This document shows positions 52,745 through 62,636 of a stretch of DNA of 64,000 nucleotides, in pieces; within the stretch, counting starts at the first letter, position 1; every line of letters starts with the position of its first letter. A program made the position numbers and the translations under genes. The notes beneath the pieces are model-generated. The model was not told where the DNA came from, did no database searches, and was given only the letters and a program-made list of their open reading frames with translations. The DNA is from Mesorhizobium sp. M4B.F.Ca.ET.058.02.1.1 (lineage in GTDB: Bacteria; Pseudomonadota; Alphaproteobacteria; Rhizobiales; Rhizobiaceae), in the NCBI RefSeq assembly GCF_003952505.1, contig NZ_CP034450.1, positions 4,216,001 to 4,280,000 on the forward strand, read 5' to 3'.

Positions 52745-53806
52745 CTAGGCGGCCGGCACATCCCACACCTCGCCCGGCCGCAAGGCGCGGAAACGTTCGC
52801 GCGGCAGGCGCTCGGCGTCGAGCGCCTCGGCCAGTTTGCGGGCAGGCTCGTCGATCGGCTCATTGGTGAGCTGGAAGGTGCCCCAGTGGCAGCCTGCGGC
52901 GTGGGCTGCGTTGCAAAGCATCATGCCTTGCACCGCCTCCTCGGGATTCTGGTGCTGCGGCTCCATGAACCAGCGCGGCTCATAGGCGCCGATCGGCAGG
53001 ATGGCGAGGCGGAAGCCGCCATGCTTTTCGGCCATCAGCCGGTAGTTGGCGCCGCCATGGAAGCCGGTATCGCCGGCGAAATAGATTTTTGCGCTTGGCG
53101 TCTCGACCACGAACCCCGCCCACAGTGCCATGCGCCGGTCGCGCGCGCCGCGCGCCGACCAGTGGTGCACCGGCTCGACATGGATGGCGGCATCCTTGCC
53201 GAGGTCGAGCCTGTCGCCCCAGTCATGCGCGCTGAGCCGCATGCCGGGGACGGCGGCGTCGATGATGGCGTCGTTGCCGAGCGGCGTGATCACCAGCGGG
53301 TCGTGCCTCGCCTTCAGCCGCTTCAGCGTGGCGAGATCGAGATGGTCGTAATGGTTGTGGCTGACCAGCACGAGGTCGATCGGCGGCAACTGGGAAAAGG
53401 CGATGCCCGGCGCGTTGACACGTTTCGGCCCGGCAAAGGACAGCGGCGAGACGCGCTGCGACCAGGCCGGATCGGTGAGGATGTTCAGCCCCGCCGTCTG
53501 GATGAGCAGCGAGGAATGGCCGACCATGGTGAGGCGCAGCGCGGCGCCGTCGACGCGCTCGTCCGGCCTCGCCTGATGGAACGGGCTCGGATTGGCCGCC
53601 GGCCATTTCGCGCGCTCGCCGCCCAACTGCCATCGCAGGAGGTCGGCGAAGCGGCCGGGCGGCTTGCCATTGGGATTGAAGAACAGGGTGCCGTCGAAAT
53701 GATCGCTTGGCGGGCCGCGATAATAGCGGTTGGCGGCTGTCTTTCTTGCGGCCAAGGCTGCGGCTCCGGCATGTTTCTTCCTCTTGCAAGATAGGATCGA
53801 TGCCAT
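52745..53806 (-). CDS. metallo-beta-lactamase-fold hydrolase, NAPE-PLD-like
   Basis: 353 residues of the RomA/NAPE-phospholipase-D-like group. Marks are 'NPNGKPPGRFADLLRWQLGG', 'VGHSSLLIQTAGLNILTDPA', the metal motif 'DLVLVSHNHYDHLDLATLKR' (HxHxDH near 195), 'HHWSARGARDRRMALWAGFV', 'KIYFAGDTGFHGGANYRLMA' and a final His in 'AAGCHWGTFQLTNEPIDEPA'. Such enzymes act on phosphodiesters or lactones; substrate unknown. The ATG at 53806 was chosen because the longer frame upstream runs antisense over the next gene. Confidence 0.9.
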   Translation of the reverse strand: MASILSCKRKKHAGAAALAARKTAANRYYRGPPSDHFDGTLFFNPNGKPPGRFADLLRWQLGGERAKWPAANPSPFHQARPDERVDGAALRLTMVGHSSLLIQTAGLNILTDPAWSQRVSPLSFAGPKRVNAPGIAFSQLPPIDLVLVSHNHYDHLDLATLKRLKARHDPLVITPLGNDAIIDAAVPGMRLSAHDWGDRLDLGKDAAIHVEPVHHWSARGARDRRMALWAGFVVETPSAKIYFAGDTGFHGGANYRLMAEKHGGFRLAILPIGAYEPRWFMEPQHQNPEEAVQGMMLCNAAHAAGCHWGTFQLTNEPIDEPARKLAEALDAERLPRERFRALRPGEVWDVPAA

Positions 53807-53912
53807 CTGGCGCAAGCATTTGGGACGGGTGCATGCTCTGGCCAGAGGCCGCGCGCTGGCGCCGGCGATGATTTCCGGTATACGATCGGTCGGCGGAATG
53901 GAGGGGGAAACC

Positions 53913-55337
53913 ATGCGTCGGCAGGCAGTTCTTGCAGTCGTGGCGGCGATCATGGGGACCGCGCCGATAGCGCCGGCTGCCGCGCAGACGCAGCCCGGCG
54001 CTTGCGCCTTTGCGCCAGCCATCCTGGACGCGGGCGATTTCCTGCTTGCCGAACCGGCAACGTTCCCGAATTTCTGGCGCGACCGTTTCGGGGATGACGC
54101 CGCGTATCTGAAGATACGCTATGGCGGCCTTGCCTACACCGAAGGCTCGGCGCTTCTGGCGAGCCTGGAAAAACGCAGTCATCCGCCGCAGCGCATTGTC
54201 GAACTCAGACTTGCCTATGCAACAACGCCGGACCGGGCGGCGATGATTGCCGGCATGCAGCCGCTGCCCAAGGCACAGTCGATTGTGCCACAGCTTGGCC
54301 AATCCGCCTGGCGCGCGCTGGTCATGGAGGATGATGGCGACTGGCTTCTGGACGAACTGGCGCGCTTGCAGACGTCGGATCTTTACCAAGCGTCGGTCGC
54401 CGCCAAAGGAATTGCGCAGGCGCTGTCCGCTCTCGATGATCAGGCAAAGTCGCAGCTCGCCCAAAGGGCTGAAGAAGCAGGCGTTTGGCTCCTAGCGCTC
54501 GAGATGCGGGCAGCAGAAGACGACCTCTCCGACTACGTCGCCTACCTCGACCGCCTTCCGCCCGCGGCATTAATCGACAAGCGTCATACCGGTTATCTTC
54601 GCAACGCCCTCAACTCTGCCAATCTTCGCCCGTTCTTCGACATTTCCAAACAGCCGGCGCAGGTACAGGCGCTCGACCGTCAAAACGGTATGGGTTCAGC
54701 CATCAGGCCAATCGGGCAGCTGATTGACCATTCTCCGCAGGCCGCCATCTTGCTGACTCTCGTGAACCAGACCGGTGATCTGCGGCTTGGCCCTACAGTG
54801 GCAGGGGCGCTCAACGCGCAGATTGCAGCAAAACAGCTCGACCCGATCAACAATCCCGATGCCGTCACGGCGGCTATGCTCAATGGGATCGACTATGTTC
54901 TTGGTCGCCGCGAACGGGAGGACAATCTGCGTCATGCCCTGATCTCCGAGATGCAAGGCGAAACGGCGGAGTCGTTCGTTGACAGGGCGTTGGCTCGATC
55001 GACGCTGGCGCCTTTCATGAAAGGCAATGAGGCCGAACCGCCACATCGCCCAAAACAGCTCACAGCGGCCTTCCCCTGGGAACAGTGGGTCGGGCTGGCG
55101 GGCAGGCTGAAGGCTGGCGAAACCATCGCGCCGGAAGATCGCATCGTCGCCGCCGACCTCATGATTGCGGCCAACCGCCCGTCGGATGCGCTTGCCCTGC
55201 TGAAAACAGCCGGCGCCTGGAAGACGGCGGCGCTGCGAGCCCATCAGTTGGCCCTCGACCTGGACCGCCGCTGCGCCGACTTGCTGCGGCCCCCGGTGGC
55301 GCTCGCGCAACCGCTCTACCAGTTCGAACCGCGCTGA
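53913..55337 (+). CDS. large exported protein of unknown function
   Basis: 474 residues with a signal peptide ('MRRQAVLAVVAAIMGTAPIA', cleavage after AAA/QT). The mature protein is mainly helical with 'LAEPATFPNFWRDRFGDDAA', 'DGDWLLDELARLQTSDLYQA', 'GVWLLALEMRAAEDDLSDYV', 'AILLTLVNQTGDLRLGPTVA' and 'TAAFPWEQWVGLAGRLKAGE'. It resembles superhelical repeat proteins but I cannot define a repeat. GGAGGGGG precedes the ATG at 53913. No family recognised. Codon use looks slightly less GC-biased than its neighbours over 54.2-55.0 kb. Confidence 0.78.
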   Translation: MRRQAVLAVVAAIMGTAPIAPAAAQTQPGACAFAPAILDAGDFLLAEPATFPNFWRDRFGDDAAYLKIRYGGLAYTEGSALLASLEKRSHPPQRIVELRLAYATTPDRAAMIAGMQPLPKAQSIVPQLGQSAWRALVMEDDGDWLLDELARLQTSDLYQASVAAKGIAQALSALDDQAKSQLAQRAEEAGVWLLALEMRAAEDDLSDYVAYLDRLPPAALIDKRHTGYLRNALNSANLRPFFDISKQPAQVQALDRQNGMGSAIRPIGQLIDHSPQAAILLTLVNQTGDLRLGPTVAGALNAQIAAKQLDPINNPDAVTAAMLNGIDYVLGRREREDNLRHALISEMQGETAESFVDRALARSTLAPFMKGNEAEPPHRPKQLTAAFPWEQWVGLAGRLKAGETIAPEDRIVAADLMIAANRPSDALALLKTAGAWKTAALRAHQLALDLDRRCADLLRPPVALAQPLYQFEPR

Positions 55338-55379
55338 GACCGTTCCAGCGACATCCCCGTAATTTCCGAGGGCAGCACG

Positions 55380-55823
55380 ATGGCAATGAAGCGGACCAAG
55401 ACACCGTGGATGAAGGCCGAGGATTTCGGCCGCTCGCTGCCGCGCGGCATCGGCGTCAACCTGCTGGTCACCGACATGGCGGCGATGGAGGCCTTCTGCC
55501 GCGACGTGCTTGGCGCCCGCATCATCTATGTCGACGAGGATTTCGCGGCGATCGAACTCTTGGGCTCGATATTCATGCTGCATGCCGACCATTCCTATCT
55601 CGACAATGAGATGAGCGGCGTCATCGCCGGCGCCGAGACGCGCGGGACGGGCATCGAGCTGCGCCTCTATGGTGCCGATCCGGATGCGATCGAGGCGCGG
55701 GCGCGCGATCTCGGCCACATCGTGCTCGCCGGCACGATCGACAAGCCGCATGGCCTGCGCGAATGCTATGTCGTCGGTCCGGACGGCTATGTCTTCGTGC
55801 CGAGCGCGGGGCTTTCCGCATAG
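55380..55823 (+). CDS. VOC-family (glyoxalase fold) protein
   Basis: 147 residues with one VOC module: 'GVNLLVTDMAAMEAFCRDVL' then 'GARIIYVDEDFAAIELLGSI', 'ELRLYGADPDAIEARARDLG' and a closing 'GLRECYVVGPDGYVFVPSAG'. The first 20 residues are a polar extension. The metal ligands of true glyoxalase I are not all identifiable. Substrate unknown. It follows the large exported protein by 42 bases and may be in its operon. Confidence 0.85.
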   Translation: MAMKRTKTPWMKAEDFGRSLPRGIGVNLLVTDMAAMEAFCRDVLGARIIYVDEDFAAIELLGSIFMLHADHSYLDNEMSGVIAGAETRGTGIELRLYGADPDAIEARARDLGHIVLAGTIDKPHGLRECYVVGPDGYVFVPSAGLSA

Positions 55824-56039
55824 GGCCGCGCCGGATATTGCCGACGACAACGGGCTTCATCGAGGCGCGCCATAATTGGACCTTCGAGGGTCACACGCCT
55901 GTTGCGACAAAATTGCAACAATTGCCCCGAAAACCCTATTTTAACCATATCGGGTTGAAATTCTGCCACCTTCTCCATCTTGGTGGAGGGAGAGATTGCG
56001 CGGACGGCGTCCCCCCAGCCGGGTCCGACGGAGGTAGGA

Positions 56040-56579
56040 ATGACTTTTTCGAAGACCGGTCTGGTGGCCGTATCGCTGGCCGCACTGATTGCAAGCGGTT
56101 GCTCGACGTCGCGATTCTCGTCGATGGATGACCAGCAGCCGGCGCCGCTGACGCCCGCGCCCGCCGGCACGGTGACCGGAAACCAGCTGCCGCCGCCGGC
56201 AGCTCCCGGCACCGCCGACGCCTCGCAGTTCCCGACCGCGCCGGCGAACGGCCAGGTCGCCTCGCTGCCGCCGGATGGAAGCGCACCCGCAGGGGCGCCG
56301 GACCTCACCGCGGCCAGCGTCGCCGGTGTGTGGAACGCCAGCGTTTCCGGCCAGAGCTGCAAGGTGGCAACGCCGCAGACCAAGTTCGGCGCCGGCTACC
56401 GCGCCGGTCCGTTGCATTGCCCGGCGCCGATCGACGGCATCAAGTCCTGGAATGTCGCCGGCAAGCAGCTGACCCTCTATGACGAGAATGGCGGCACGCT
56501 GGCCAGGCTTTATTCCTCGGGCGGCGAGAAATTCGACGGCCAGACTTCCACCGGCCTGCCGATCTCGCTTACAAGATAA
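56040..56579 (+). CDS. Omp19/protease-inhibitor (Inh/AprI) family lipoprotein
   Basis: 179 residues. Lipoprotein signal 'GLVAVSLAALIASGCSTSRF' (lipobox ASGC), a Pro/Ala linker, and a C-terminal beta-barrel inhibitor domain ('AASVAGVWNASVSGQSCKVA', 'GYRAGPLHCPAPIDGIKSWN', 'LYDENGGTLARLYSSGGEKF') with one cysteine pair. This is the Brucella Omp19 layout; Omp19 is an outer-membrane lipoprotein that inhibits host and bacterial proteases. The 216-base space before it is AT-rich at its centre and probably contains the promoter. GGAGGTAGGA precedes the ATG. Confidence 0.9.
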   Translation: MTFSKTGLVAVSLAALIASGCSTSRFSSMDDQQPAPLTPAPAGTVTGNQLPPPAAPGTADASQFPTAPANGQVASLPPDGSAPAGAPDLTAASVAGVWNASVSGQSCKVATPQTKFGAGYRAGPLHCPAPIDGIKSWNVAGKQLTLYDENGGTLARLYSSGGEKFDGQTSTGLPISLTR

Positions 56580-56688
56580 GGCGATACCGCCCTGGGGCGG
56601 TTCAGCGTTCGAAAGAGTCGCCTAGCCGCTCCAATTACGGGGGGAAAGCGGCTACTTTTCCTGGATGTGCTCAAGAACGACGTGACCG

Positions 56689-57891
56689 ATGCACCTGCGT
56701 GACGGCCTCCAAACCCATGCGACCGTCAGGCAGCGCTACGACCATCTGGTCGAGACCGGCGCCATCGCGCGCGATCCGGCGCAGGAGCGCATCGCCGCCG
56801 CGCTCGATCGGCTGACCGACGAGATCTCGGCAAAAAGGCTGGCGCAGAAATCGAGCGCGCTGGGCTGGCTGTTCGCCCGCAAGCAGCCGCCGGCACCGGT
56901 CAAGGGCCTCTATATCCATGGCGGCGTCGGCCGCGGCAAGACCATGCTGATGGACATGTTCTTCGAGCTGTTGCCGGTCAGGCGCAAGCGCCGCGTGCAT
57001 TTCAACGACTTCATGGCCGATGTGCAGGACCGCATCCAGAAGCACCGGCAGGCGCGCAAGAACGGCGACGCCAAGGAGGACGACCCGATCCCGCCGGTGG
57101 CGCGCGCGCTGGCCGAGCAGGCCTGGGTGCTGTGCTTCGACGAGTTCTCCGTCACCGACATCGCCGATGCGATGATCCTGTCGCGTTTGTTTTCGGCACT
57201 GTTTGCCAATGGCGTCGTGCTGGTCGCCACCTCCAATGTCGCGCCCGAAGGTCTCTACCGTGACGGGCTGAACCGGCAGCTCTTCCTGCCCTTCATCGGC
57301 CTGCTCGAGCGCAATGCCGAGGTGATGACGCTGGACAACGACAAGGATTATCGCCTCGAGAAGCTCAGCCGCATGGCGGTCTATGTCGCGCCGGCGGACG
57401 CGGCGGCCGACGCCGCCCTCGACGAGGCGTGGCGGGCGATGACGCATGGCAAGCCGGTAGCGGAGACGACGCTGACGGTGAAGGGCCGGCAGGTCGTGGT
57501 GCCGCGCGCGGCCGGCGACGCGGCGCGCTTTTCCTTCGCCGATCTTTGCGAAAGGCCGCTCGGAGCGCGCGATTTCCTGGCCATCGCCGGCCGCTTCTCC
57601 ACCATCTTCATCGACCATGTGCCGGTGCTCGGCGAGGGCAAGCGCAACGAGGCCAAGCGCTTCATCCTGTTGATCGACACCCTCTACGACCATCACACGC
57701 GGCTGGTGGTGAGCGCCGATGCCCCGCCGCCCGGGCTCTATACGGCCAAACGCGGCAACGAGGTGTTCGAGTTCGAGCGCACGGCCTCGCGCCTGATCGA
57801 GATGCAGGGGCATGAGTGGCTGGAGGACTGGGCCGAAAGACGGAAGGACGGGGCGATGGCATCGCCGGAGGCGCAGCAGGTGCGGGCGTAA
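56689..57891 (+). CDS. zapE: cell division ATPase ZapE (AFG1 family)
   Basis: AFG1-like P-loop ATPase; in E. coli ZapE associates with the Z-ring under oxygen limitation. 400 residues. Walker A 'GLYIHGGVGRGKTMLMDMFF' (near residue 85), 'KRRVHFNDFMADVQDRIQKH', Walker B 'WVLCFDEFSVTDIADAMILS', sensor 'VLVATSNVAPEGLYRDGLNR' and the late 'RLVVSADAPPPGLYTAKRGN' with 'FERTASRLIEMQGHEWLEDW' are all as expected. Located directly upstream of mdh, as in many rhizobia, but separated by 330 bases with a separate promoter. Confidence 0.94.
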   Translation: MHLRDGLQTHATVRQRYDHLVETGAIARDPAQERIAAALDRLTDEISAKRLAQKSSALGWLFARKQPPAPVKGLYIHGGVGRGKTMLMDMFFELLPVRRKRRVHFNDFMADVQDRIQKHRQARKNGDAKEDDPIPPVARALAEQAWVLCFDEFSVTDIADAMILSRLFSALFANGVVLVATSNVAPEGLYRDGLNRQLFLPFIGLLERNAEVMTLDNDKDYRLEKLSRMAVYVAPADAAADAALDEAWRAMTHGKPVAETTLTVKGRQVVVPRAAGDAARFSFADLCERPLGARDFLAIAGRFSTIFIDHVPVLGEGKRNEAKRFILLIDTLYDHHTRLVVSADAPPPGLYTAKRGNEVFEFERTASRLIEMQGHEWLEDWAERRKDGAMASPEAQQVRA

Positions 57892-58020
57892 CCTCGGCCA
57901 GCCCATGTGGCTCGCCCGGACGCCCATTGGGCACCGCCATCACAAGGGCGTCATCGCTCGCCGCCAGCCTTCTGATCTCCATCTTCATTGTGTAAATTCT
58001 CCCAAGTCGGCTTAGGAATT

Positions 58021-58049
58021 TTGACGTTTACGTAAAACCCAAATTATCT
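58021..58049 (+). promoter_or_regulatory. sigma-70-type promoter of mdh-suc operon
   Basis: TTGACG (58021-58026), a 17-base AT-rich spacer, and TTATCT (58044-58049). It is the best promoter in the AT-rich part of the 330-base space before mdh and would give a 5' leader of about 165 bases. Confidence 0.65.
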
Positions 58050-58182
58050 AACCGATTGAAAATGCTCGCTCCAAAATAATCGTTTGAATTTTCTATCCAC
58101 CGGAGCTATTGGGTGCGGCGAAATCTCACGGGTTCCCCGCAGCATTCGGCCTCCTTCCTCGACGCCGTCAGCAAGTCGCTAA

Positions 58183-59190
<1,008 letters not shown>

Positions 59191-59219
59191 TCCGCCAGCA
59201 GTTGATCCGGAGATAAGCC

Positions 59220-60413
59220 ATGAACATTCATGAATATCAGGGCAAGGCACTGCTGAAGTCGTTCGGCGCGCCGGTCGCCGAGGGCGTGCCGGTGCTGAAG
59301 GCCGGCGATGCCGAGGCCGCCGCCAAGGCGCTGCCCGGCCCGCTCTATGTGGTGAAGAGCCAGATCCATGCCGGCGGTCGCGGCAAGGGCAAGTTCAAGG
59401 AGCTTTCCCCCGACGCCAAGGGCGGCGTGCGGCTGGCGAAGTCGGTGGCCGAGGTGGTCGCCAACGCCAACGAGATGCTCGGCCACACGCTGGTCACCAA
59501 GCAGACCGGCCCGGCCGGCAAGCAGGTCAACCGCCTCTATGTCGAGGACGGCGCCGATATCGATCGCGAACTCTACCTGTCGATCCTGGTCGACCGTTCG
59601 GTCGGCCGTATCGCCTTCGTCGTCTCGACCGAGGGCGGCATGGACATCGAGGCCGTGGCGCACGACACGCCGGAGAAGATCATCACCGTCGCCATCGACC
59701 CGGAAAAGGGCGTGACGGCGGATGATCTCAAGACGCTCAACGGCGCGCTGAAGCTCGACGGCGACGCGGCCAAGGACGGCGGCACGCTGTTCCCGATCCT
59801 CTACAAGGCATTCGTCGAGAAGGACATGAGCCTGCTCGAGGTCAACCCGCTGATCGTCATGAAGAACGGCCGGCTGCGCGTGCTCGACGCGAAAGTGTCG
59901 TTCGACAACAACGCGCTGTTCCGCCATCCCGACGTGATGGAATTGCGCGACACCACCGAAGAGGACGAGAAGGAGATCGAGGCGTCGAAATACGACCTCG
60001 CCTATGTCGCGCTCGACGGCAATATCGGCTGCATGGTCAACGGCGCCGGCCTCGCCATGGCGACGATGGACATCATCAAGCTCTACGGCGCGGAGCCCGC
60101 CAACTTCCTCGACGTCGGCGGCGGCGCGTCCAAGGAGAAGGTGACGGCGGCGTTCAAGATCATCACCAAGGATCCGGCGGTCGAAGGCATTTTGATCAAT
60201 ATCTTCGGCGGCATCATGAAATGCGACGTCATCGCCGAAGGCGTGATCGCCGCGGTCAAGGAAGTCGGGCTGAAGGTGCCGCTGGTGGTGCGGCTGGAAG
60301 GCACCAATGCCGAACTGGGCAAGAAGATCATCAATGAAAGCGGCCTGAACGTCGTCTCGGCCGACGACCTCGACGACGCGGCCAAGAAGATCGTCAAGGC
60401 GGTGAAGGGCTGA
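59220..60413 (+). CDS. sucC: succinyl-CoA synthetase beta subunit
   Basis: ATP-grasp subunit that with SucD makes ATP or GTP from succinyl-CoA. 397 residues. '[20 protein letters not shown]' at the start, '[20 protein letters not shown]', '[20 protein letters not shown]', '[20 protein letters not shown]' and '[20 protein letters not shown]' are all family signatures. GGAGATAAGCC precedes the ATG. sucD normally follows within a few bases but is displaced by about 2.2 kb here. Confidence 0.98.
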   Translation: MNIHEYQGKALLKSFGAPVAEGVPVLKAGDAEAAAKALPGPLYVVKSQIHAGGRGKGKFKELSPDAKGGVRLAKSVAEVVANANEMLGHTLVTKQTGPAGKQVNRLYVEDGADIDRELYLSILVDRSVGRIAFVVSTEGGMDIEAVAHDTPEKIITVAIDPEKGVTADDLKTLNGALKLDGDAAKDGGTLFPILYKAFVEKDMSLLEVNPLIVMKNGRLRVLDAKVSFDNNALFRHPDVMELRDTTEEDEKEIEASKYDLAYVALDGNIGCMVNGAGLAMATMDIIKLYGAEPANFLDVGGGASKEKVTAAFKIITKDPAVEGILINIFGGIMKCDVIAEGVIAAVKEVGLKVPLVVRLEGTNAELGKKIINESGLNVVSADDLDDAAKKIVKAVKG

Positions 60414-60417
60414 GCGG

Positions 60418-60975
60418 ATGCAACCGAGCCGCCTTCTGTGTGCAATCGGATTCGGCTTTCTGGCCGTTCCGTCGCATGCGGAAGAGATTTCGGATGCCGT
60501 CGTGCTCTATCAGCAAATTTGCATCGCTCCCGATGGTGATCTGGCGAAAAGCGGACAGTTGGCGTTGGAAAACGGGTTCTCGATCAGTTCGGATAATTTC
60601 GGCGTGAAAATCCTTAATCGAGATACGTCAAAAGGTCTTTCGGCGCCCTTCGTCAAGTTGAGTTCCGAGAGACCTGACGCAAACAGGCTTGTCGGTGTTT
60701 GCGAGGTTTTTGGTAGCACCGGACACGTGTCGACGTTTTTCGACTACGTGGAATCGCAGGGATTGGTGGAGCTGCCGAAAGAAGAGATTTTCCCTGACGC
60801 AGGAGACAAGATCTACCTTCGGTATTTTGCCGCCAAGGACTGCCTGGCTTCGACCGGATACGACGGAAAATGCCGGCTTGTATGGACGATCGGTGATCCT
60901 CCTGTTGGCGAGAACTACAGCGGCGCTTTTCGATTCAGCCGGAATTCTCACCACGATGCGGTTGGCCAACAATGA
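60418..60975 (+). CDS. small exported protein of unknown function, low GC
   Basis: 185 residues with a signal peptide ('[20 protein letters not shown]', cleavage before AEE). The mature part has four cysteines in '[20 protein letters not shown]', '[20 protein letters not shown]' and '[20 protein letters not shown]', likely two disulfides. No family recognised. Base composition and codon use (many GGT, AGT, TTG, AAA codons) differ clearly from sucC and sucD, which suggests later acquisition. The ATG lies 4 bases after the sucC stop, using the end of sucC as ribosome site. Confidence 0.75.
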   Translation: MQPSRLLCAIGFGFLAVPSHAEEISDAVVLYQQICIAPDGDLAKSGQLALENGFSISSDNFGVKILNRDTSKGLSAPFVKLSSERPDANRLVGVCEVFGSTGHVSTFFDYVESQGLVELPKEEIFPDAGDKIYLRYFAAKDCLASTGYDGKCRLVWTIGDPPVGENYSGAFRFSRNSHHDAVGQQ

Positions 60976-61018
60976 GCCGCGTTGAAGCCCCCGCCATTGC
61001 GAACGCAGGAACGAGCCC

Positions 61019-61390
61019 ATGCCTCCGCGCAAGATAAACCTGGTCGAGGCGGCGGATCAAAAGATCGCCAAGGTCTTCGATCCGCATGTCGCCGGCGACG
61101 TCAATGACAGCCAGGCCAAGGTCGCCAAGTTCGGTGCCGCCTTCGACTGGCATGCGCATGACCATGAGGACGAGGCCTTCCTCGTATTGCGCGGGCGCAT
61201 CGCCATCGATTTCCGCGACGGGCCTGTCGAGCTCGGCGAGGGTGACTTCATCGTCGTGCCGCGCGGCGTCGAGCACCGGCCGCGTTCGCTGACCTCCGAG
61301 CCTGTGGTGCTGATGTTCGAGCCGGCGACGACGCTCAACACCGGCAATGCCCGGAGTGAGCTCACAGTCACCGATCTGAAGCGGCTCTGA
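61019..61390 (+). CDS. cupin-domain protein
   Basis: 123 residues forming one cupin barrel: 'FDWHAHDHEDEAFLVLRGRI' (motif 1, G(X)5HXH(X)3-4E) and 'GDFIVVPRGVEHRPRSLTSE' (motif 2 with His near 89). Metal-binding residues are complete, so it may be an enzyme or a small-molecule binder. It lies 43 bases after the exported protein gene and 3 bases before the next gene; both are probably in one message. Confidence 0.9.
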   Translation: MPPRKINLVEAADQKIAKVFDPHVAGDVNDSQAKVAKFGAAFDWHAHDHEDEAFLVLRGRIAIDFRDGPVELGEGDFIVVPRGVEHRPRSLTSEPVVLMFEPATTLNTGNARSELTVTDLKRL

Positions 61391-61393
61391 GCC

Positions 61394-61891
61394 ATGAACG
61401 CGTCGCCCTTCTCCTCGCTTTCGGCCGATCACCAGCGCCTGCAGGCGCTGGTCGGCGCGTGGCGCGGCGAGGAAGAGGTGGCGGGCACGCAATGGACCGA
61501 TGCCGGCACCGCGACTTCGGAAGTGATGGCCGAGGCGCAGTTCGGCGGCCTGTTCGTGGTGCAGCGCTATCGCCAGCGCCGCGACGGGACGATCTCGTTC
61601 GGCTCGCACAATGTGTTCGGCTTCGACCAGCAGAACAGCCTCGTCACCATGCACCAGTTCGATTCGATGGGCTTTGTGCCGGCGTCCCCGGCCACAGGCA
61701 CGTGGAACGACAGCGAGCTGGTTCTGGAGCGGTCGTCGCCGCGCGGCGCCGCGCGGGTGACTTACGTTTTTGAAGGCGCCGACACCTACCGCATGCGGCT
61801 GCAGTTCAAACCTTCCGGCAGCGATGCCTGGCAAGGCATGGTGAGCGGGCTCTACCGGCGCGTCGCGCCTTCCGAGATGAAGGAAGGCTGA
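61394..61891 (+). CDS. DUF1579-like lipocalin-type protein
   Basis: 165 residues: 'LQALVGAWRGEEEVAGTQWT', 'AEAQFGGLFVVQRYRQRRDG', 'FGSHNVFGFDQQNSLVTMHQ', 'GTWNDSELVLERSSPRGAAR', 'YRMRLQFKPSGSDAWQGMVS' - a beta-barrel pattern of the DUF1579/THAP4-like group. Function unknown. It starts 3 bases after the cupin stop, so the pair is co-translated. No signal peptide. Confidence 0.82.
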   Translation: MNASPFSSLSADHQRLQALVGAWRGEEEVAGTQWTDAGTATSEVMAEAQFGGLFVVQRYRQRRDGTISFGSHNVFGFDQQNSLVTMHQFDSMGFVPASPATGTWNDSELVLERSSPRGAARVTYVFEGADTYRMRLQFKPSGSDAWQGMVSGLYRRVAPSEMKEG

Positions 61892-61922
61892 ACCGATGGT
61901 GATCGCCGGCATTGAAGAATTA

Positions 61923-61959
61923 CACATAATCACACATATTATTCCTGTGTATTTATGTG
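61923..61959. promoter_or_regulatory. dyad operator before the antitoxin gene
   Basis: AT-rich double dyad: outer CACATAA (61923-61929) / TTATGTG (61953-61959) and inner ACACA (61932-61936) / TGTGT (61946-61950). It ends 10 bases before the antitoxin ATG, the usual place for toxin-antitoxin autoregulation. Confidence 0.6.
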
Positions 61960-61969
61960 GAGACGGACG

Positions 61970-62266
61970 ATGAAGAACGTCACCCTGGCCATGGACGAAG
62001 CTCTGCTCGAAAAGGCGCGAGGCCTCGCGGAGCATCGCAAGACAACACTCAACGCCCTGATCCGCTCGCTGCTCGCGCATGAGGTCGAACAGGAAGACCG
62101 GATCGCCTGGGCGCGGGAAGGCATGCGCAGGCTGATGGAGGAATCGCCGCTCGACCTAGGCCCCGAATACAAATGGAACCGGGACGAGATCTATGCCGAA
62201 CGAGAGGATAGAATGCTTTCTCGACTCGAACGTCCTCCTGTACGCGGCTTCGGAGAGGACAAGTGA
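61970..62266 (+). CDS. VapB-like antitoxin (ribbon-helix-helix)
   Basis: 98 residues. The N-terminal 'MKNVTLAMDEALLEKARGLA' followed by 'EHRKTTLNALIRSLLAHEVE' is a ribbon-helix-helix (Arc/CopG-like) DNA-binding fold. The C-terminal half ('AREGMRRLMEESPLDLGPEY') would bind the toxin. ATG at 61970 has GGAGACGG upstream. It sits 10 bases after an operator dyad and overlaps the PIN toxin gene by 74 bases, an unusually long overlap. Confidence 0.85.
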   Translation: MKNVTLAMDEALLEKARGLAEHRKTTLNALIRSLLAHEVEQEDRIAWAREGMRRLMEESPLDLGPEYKWNRDEIYAEREDRMLSRLERPPVRGFGEDK

Positions 62267-62609
62267 TCCTCGCCGCCACGATATCGCGCAAAGGCTTGTG
62301 CTCGGGACCGTGTTCGGTGTCTCCGGCCAGACCTTGGCCGAGTTCGCGAATGTCGCGAGACGCAAGTCGGCCTTTGCCGATGCTGTGGTCGACCGGTGGC
62401 TGGTCTTTCTCGGCGCGCTTCCGTTCGTCCCGGTCGACCAGGCCTATGTCATCGCGGGCCTTCGTCTCGCGCGCCGCTATCAACTCAAATACTATGACGC
62501 AGCACTGCTCGCGGCCGCGGAGCGACTTGGCGCGCCGATCTTCTACACCGAGGATCTCAATCACAACCAGGTTTACGGCTCGGTCCGGGCCGTCAATCCT
62601 TTCTTGTAA
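62193..62609 (+). CDS. PIN-domain toxin (VapC-like)
   Basis: 138 residues. PIN ribonuclease motifs: 'RIECFLDSNVLLYAASERTS' (first acidic residue near 11), 'GVSGQTLAEFANVARRKSAF' (Glu near 50) and 'RYQLKYYDAALLAAAERLGA' (Asp near 100), then 'APIFYTEDLNHNQVYGSVRA'. VapC toxins cleave tRNA or rRNA; the target here is not known. Start ATG at 62193 has GGGACGAG upstream and lies inside the antitoxin gene. Confidence 0.9.
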   Translation: MPNERIECFLDSNVLLYAASERTSDPRRHDIAQRLVLGTVFGVSGQTLAEFANVARRKSAFADAVVDRWLVFLGALPFVPVDQAYVIAGLRLARRYQLKYYDAALLAAAERLGAPIFYTEDLNHNQVYGSVRAVNPFL

Positions 62610-62636
62610 TCGCTGAATTCAGAGGCGTTCTCACCC

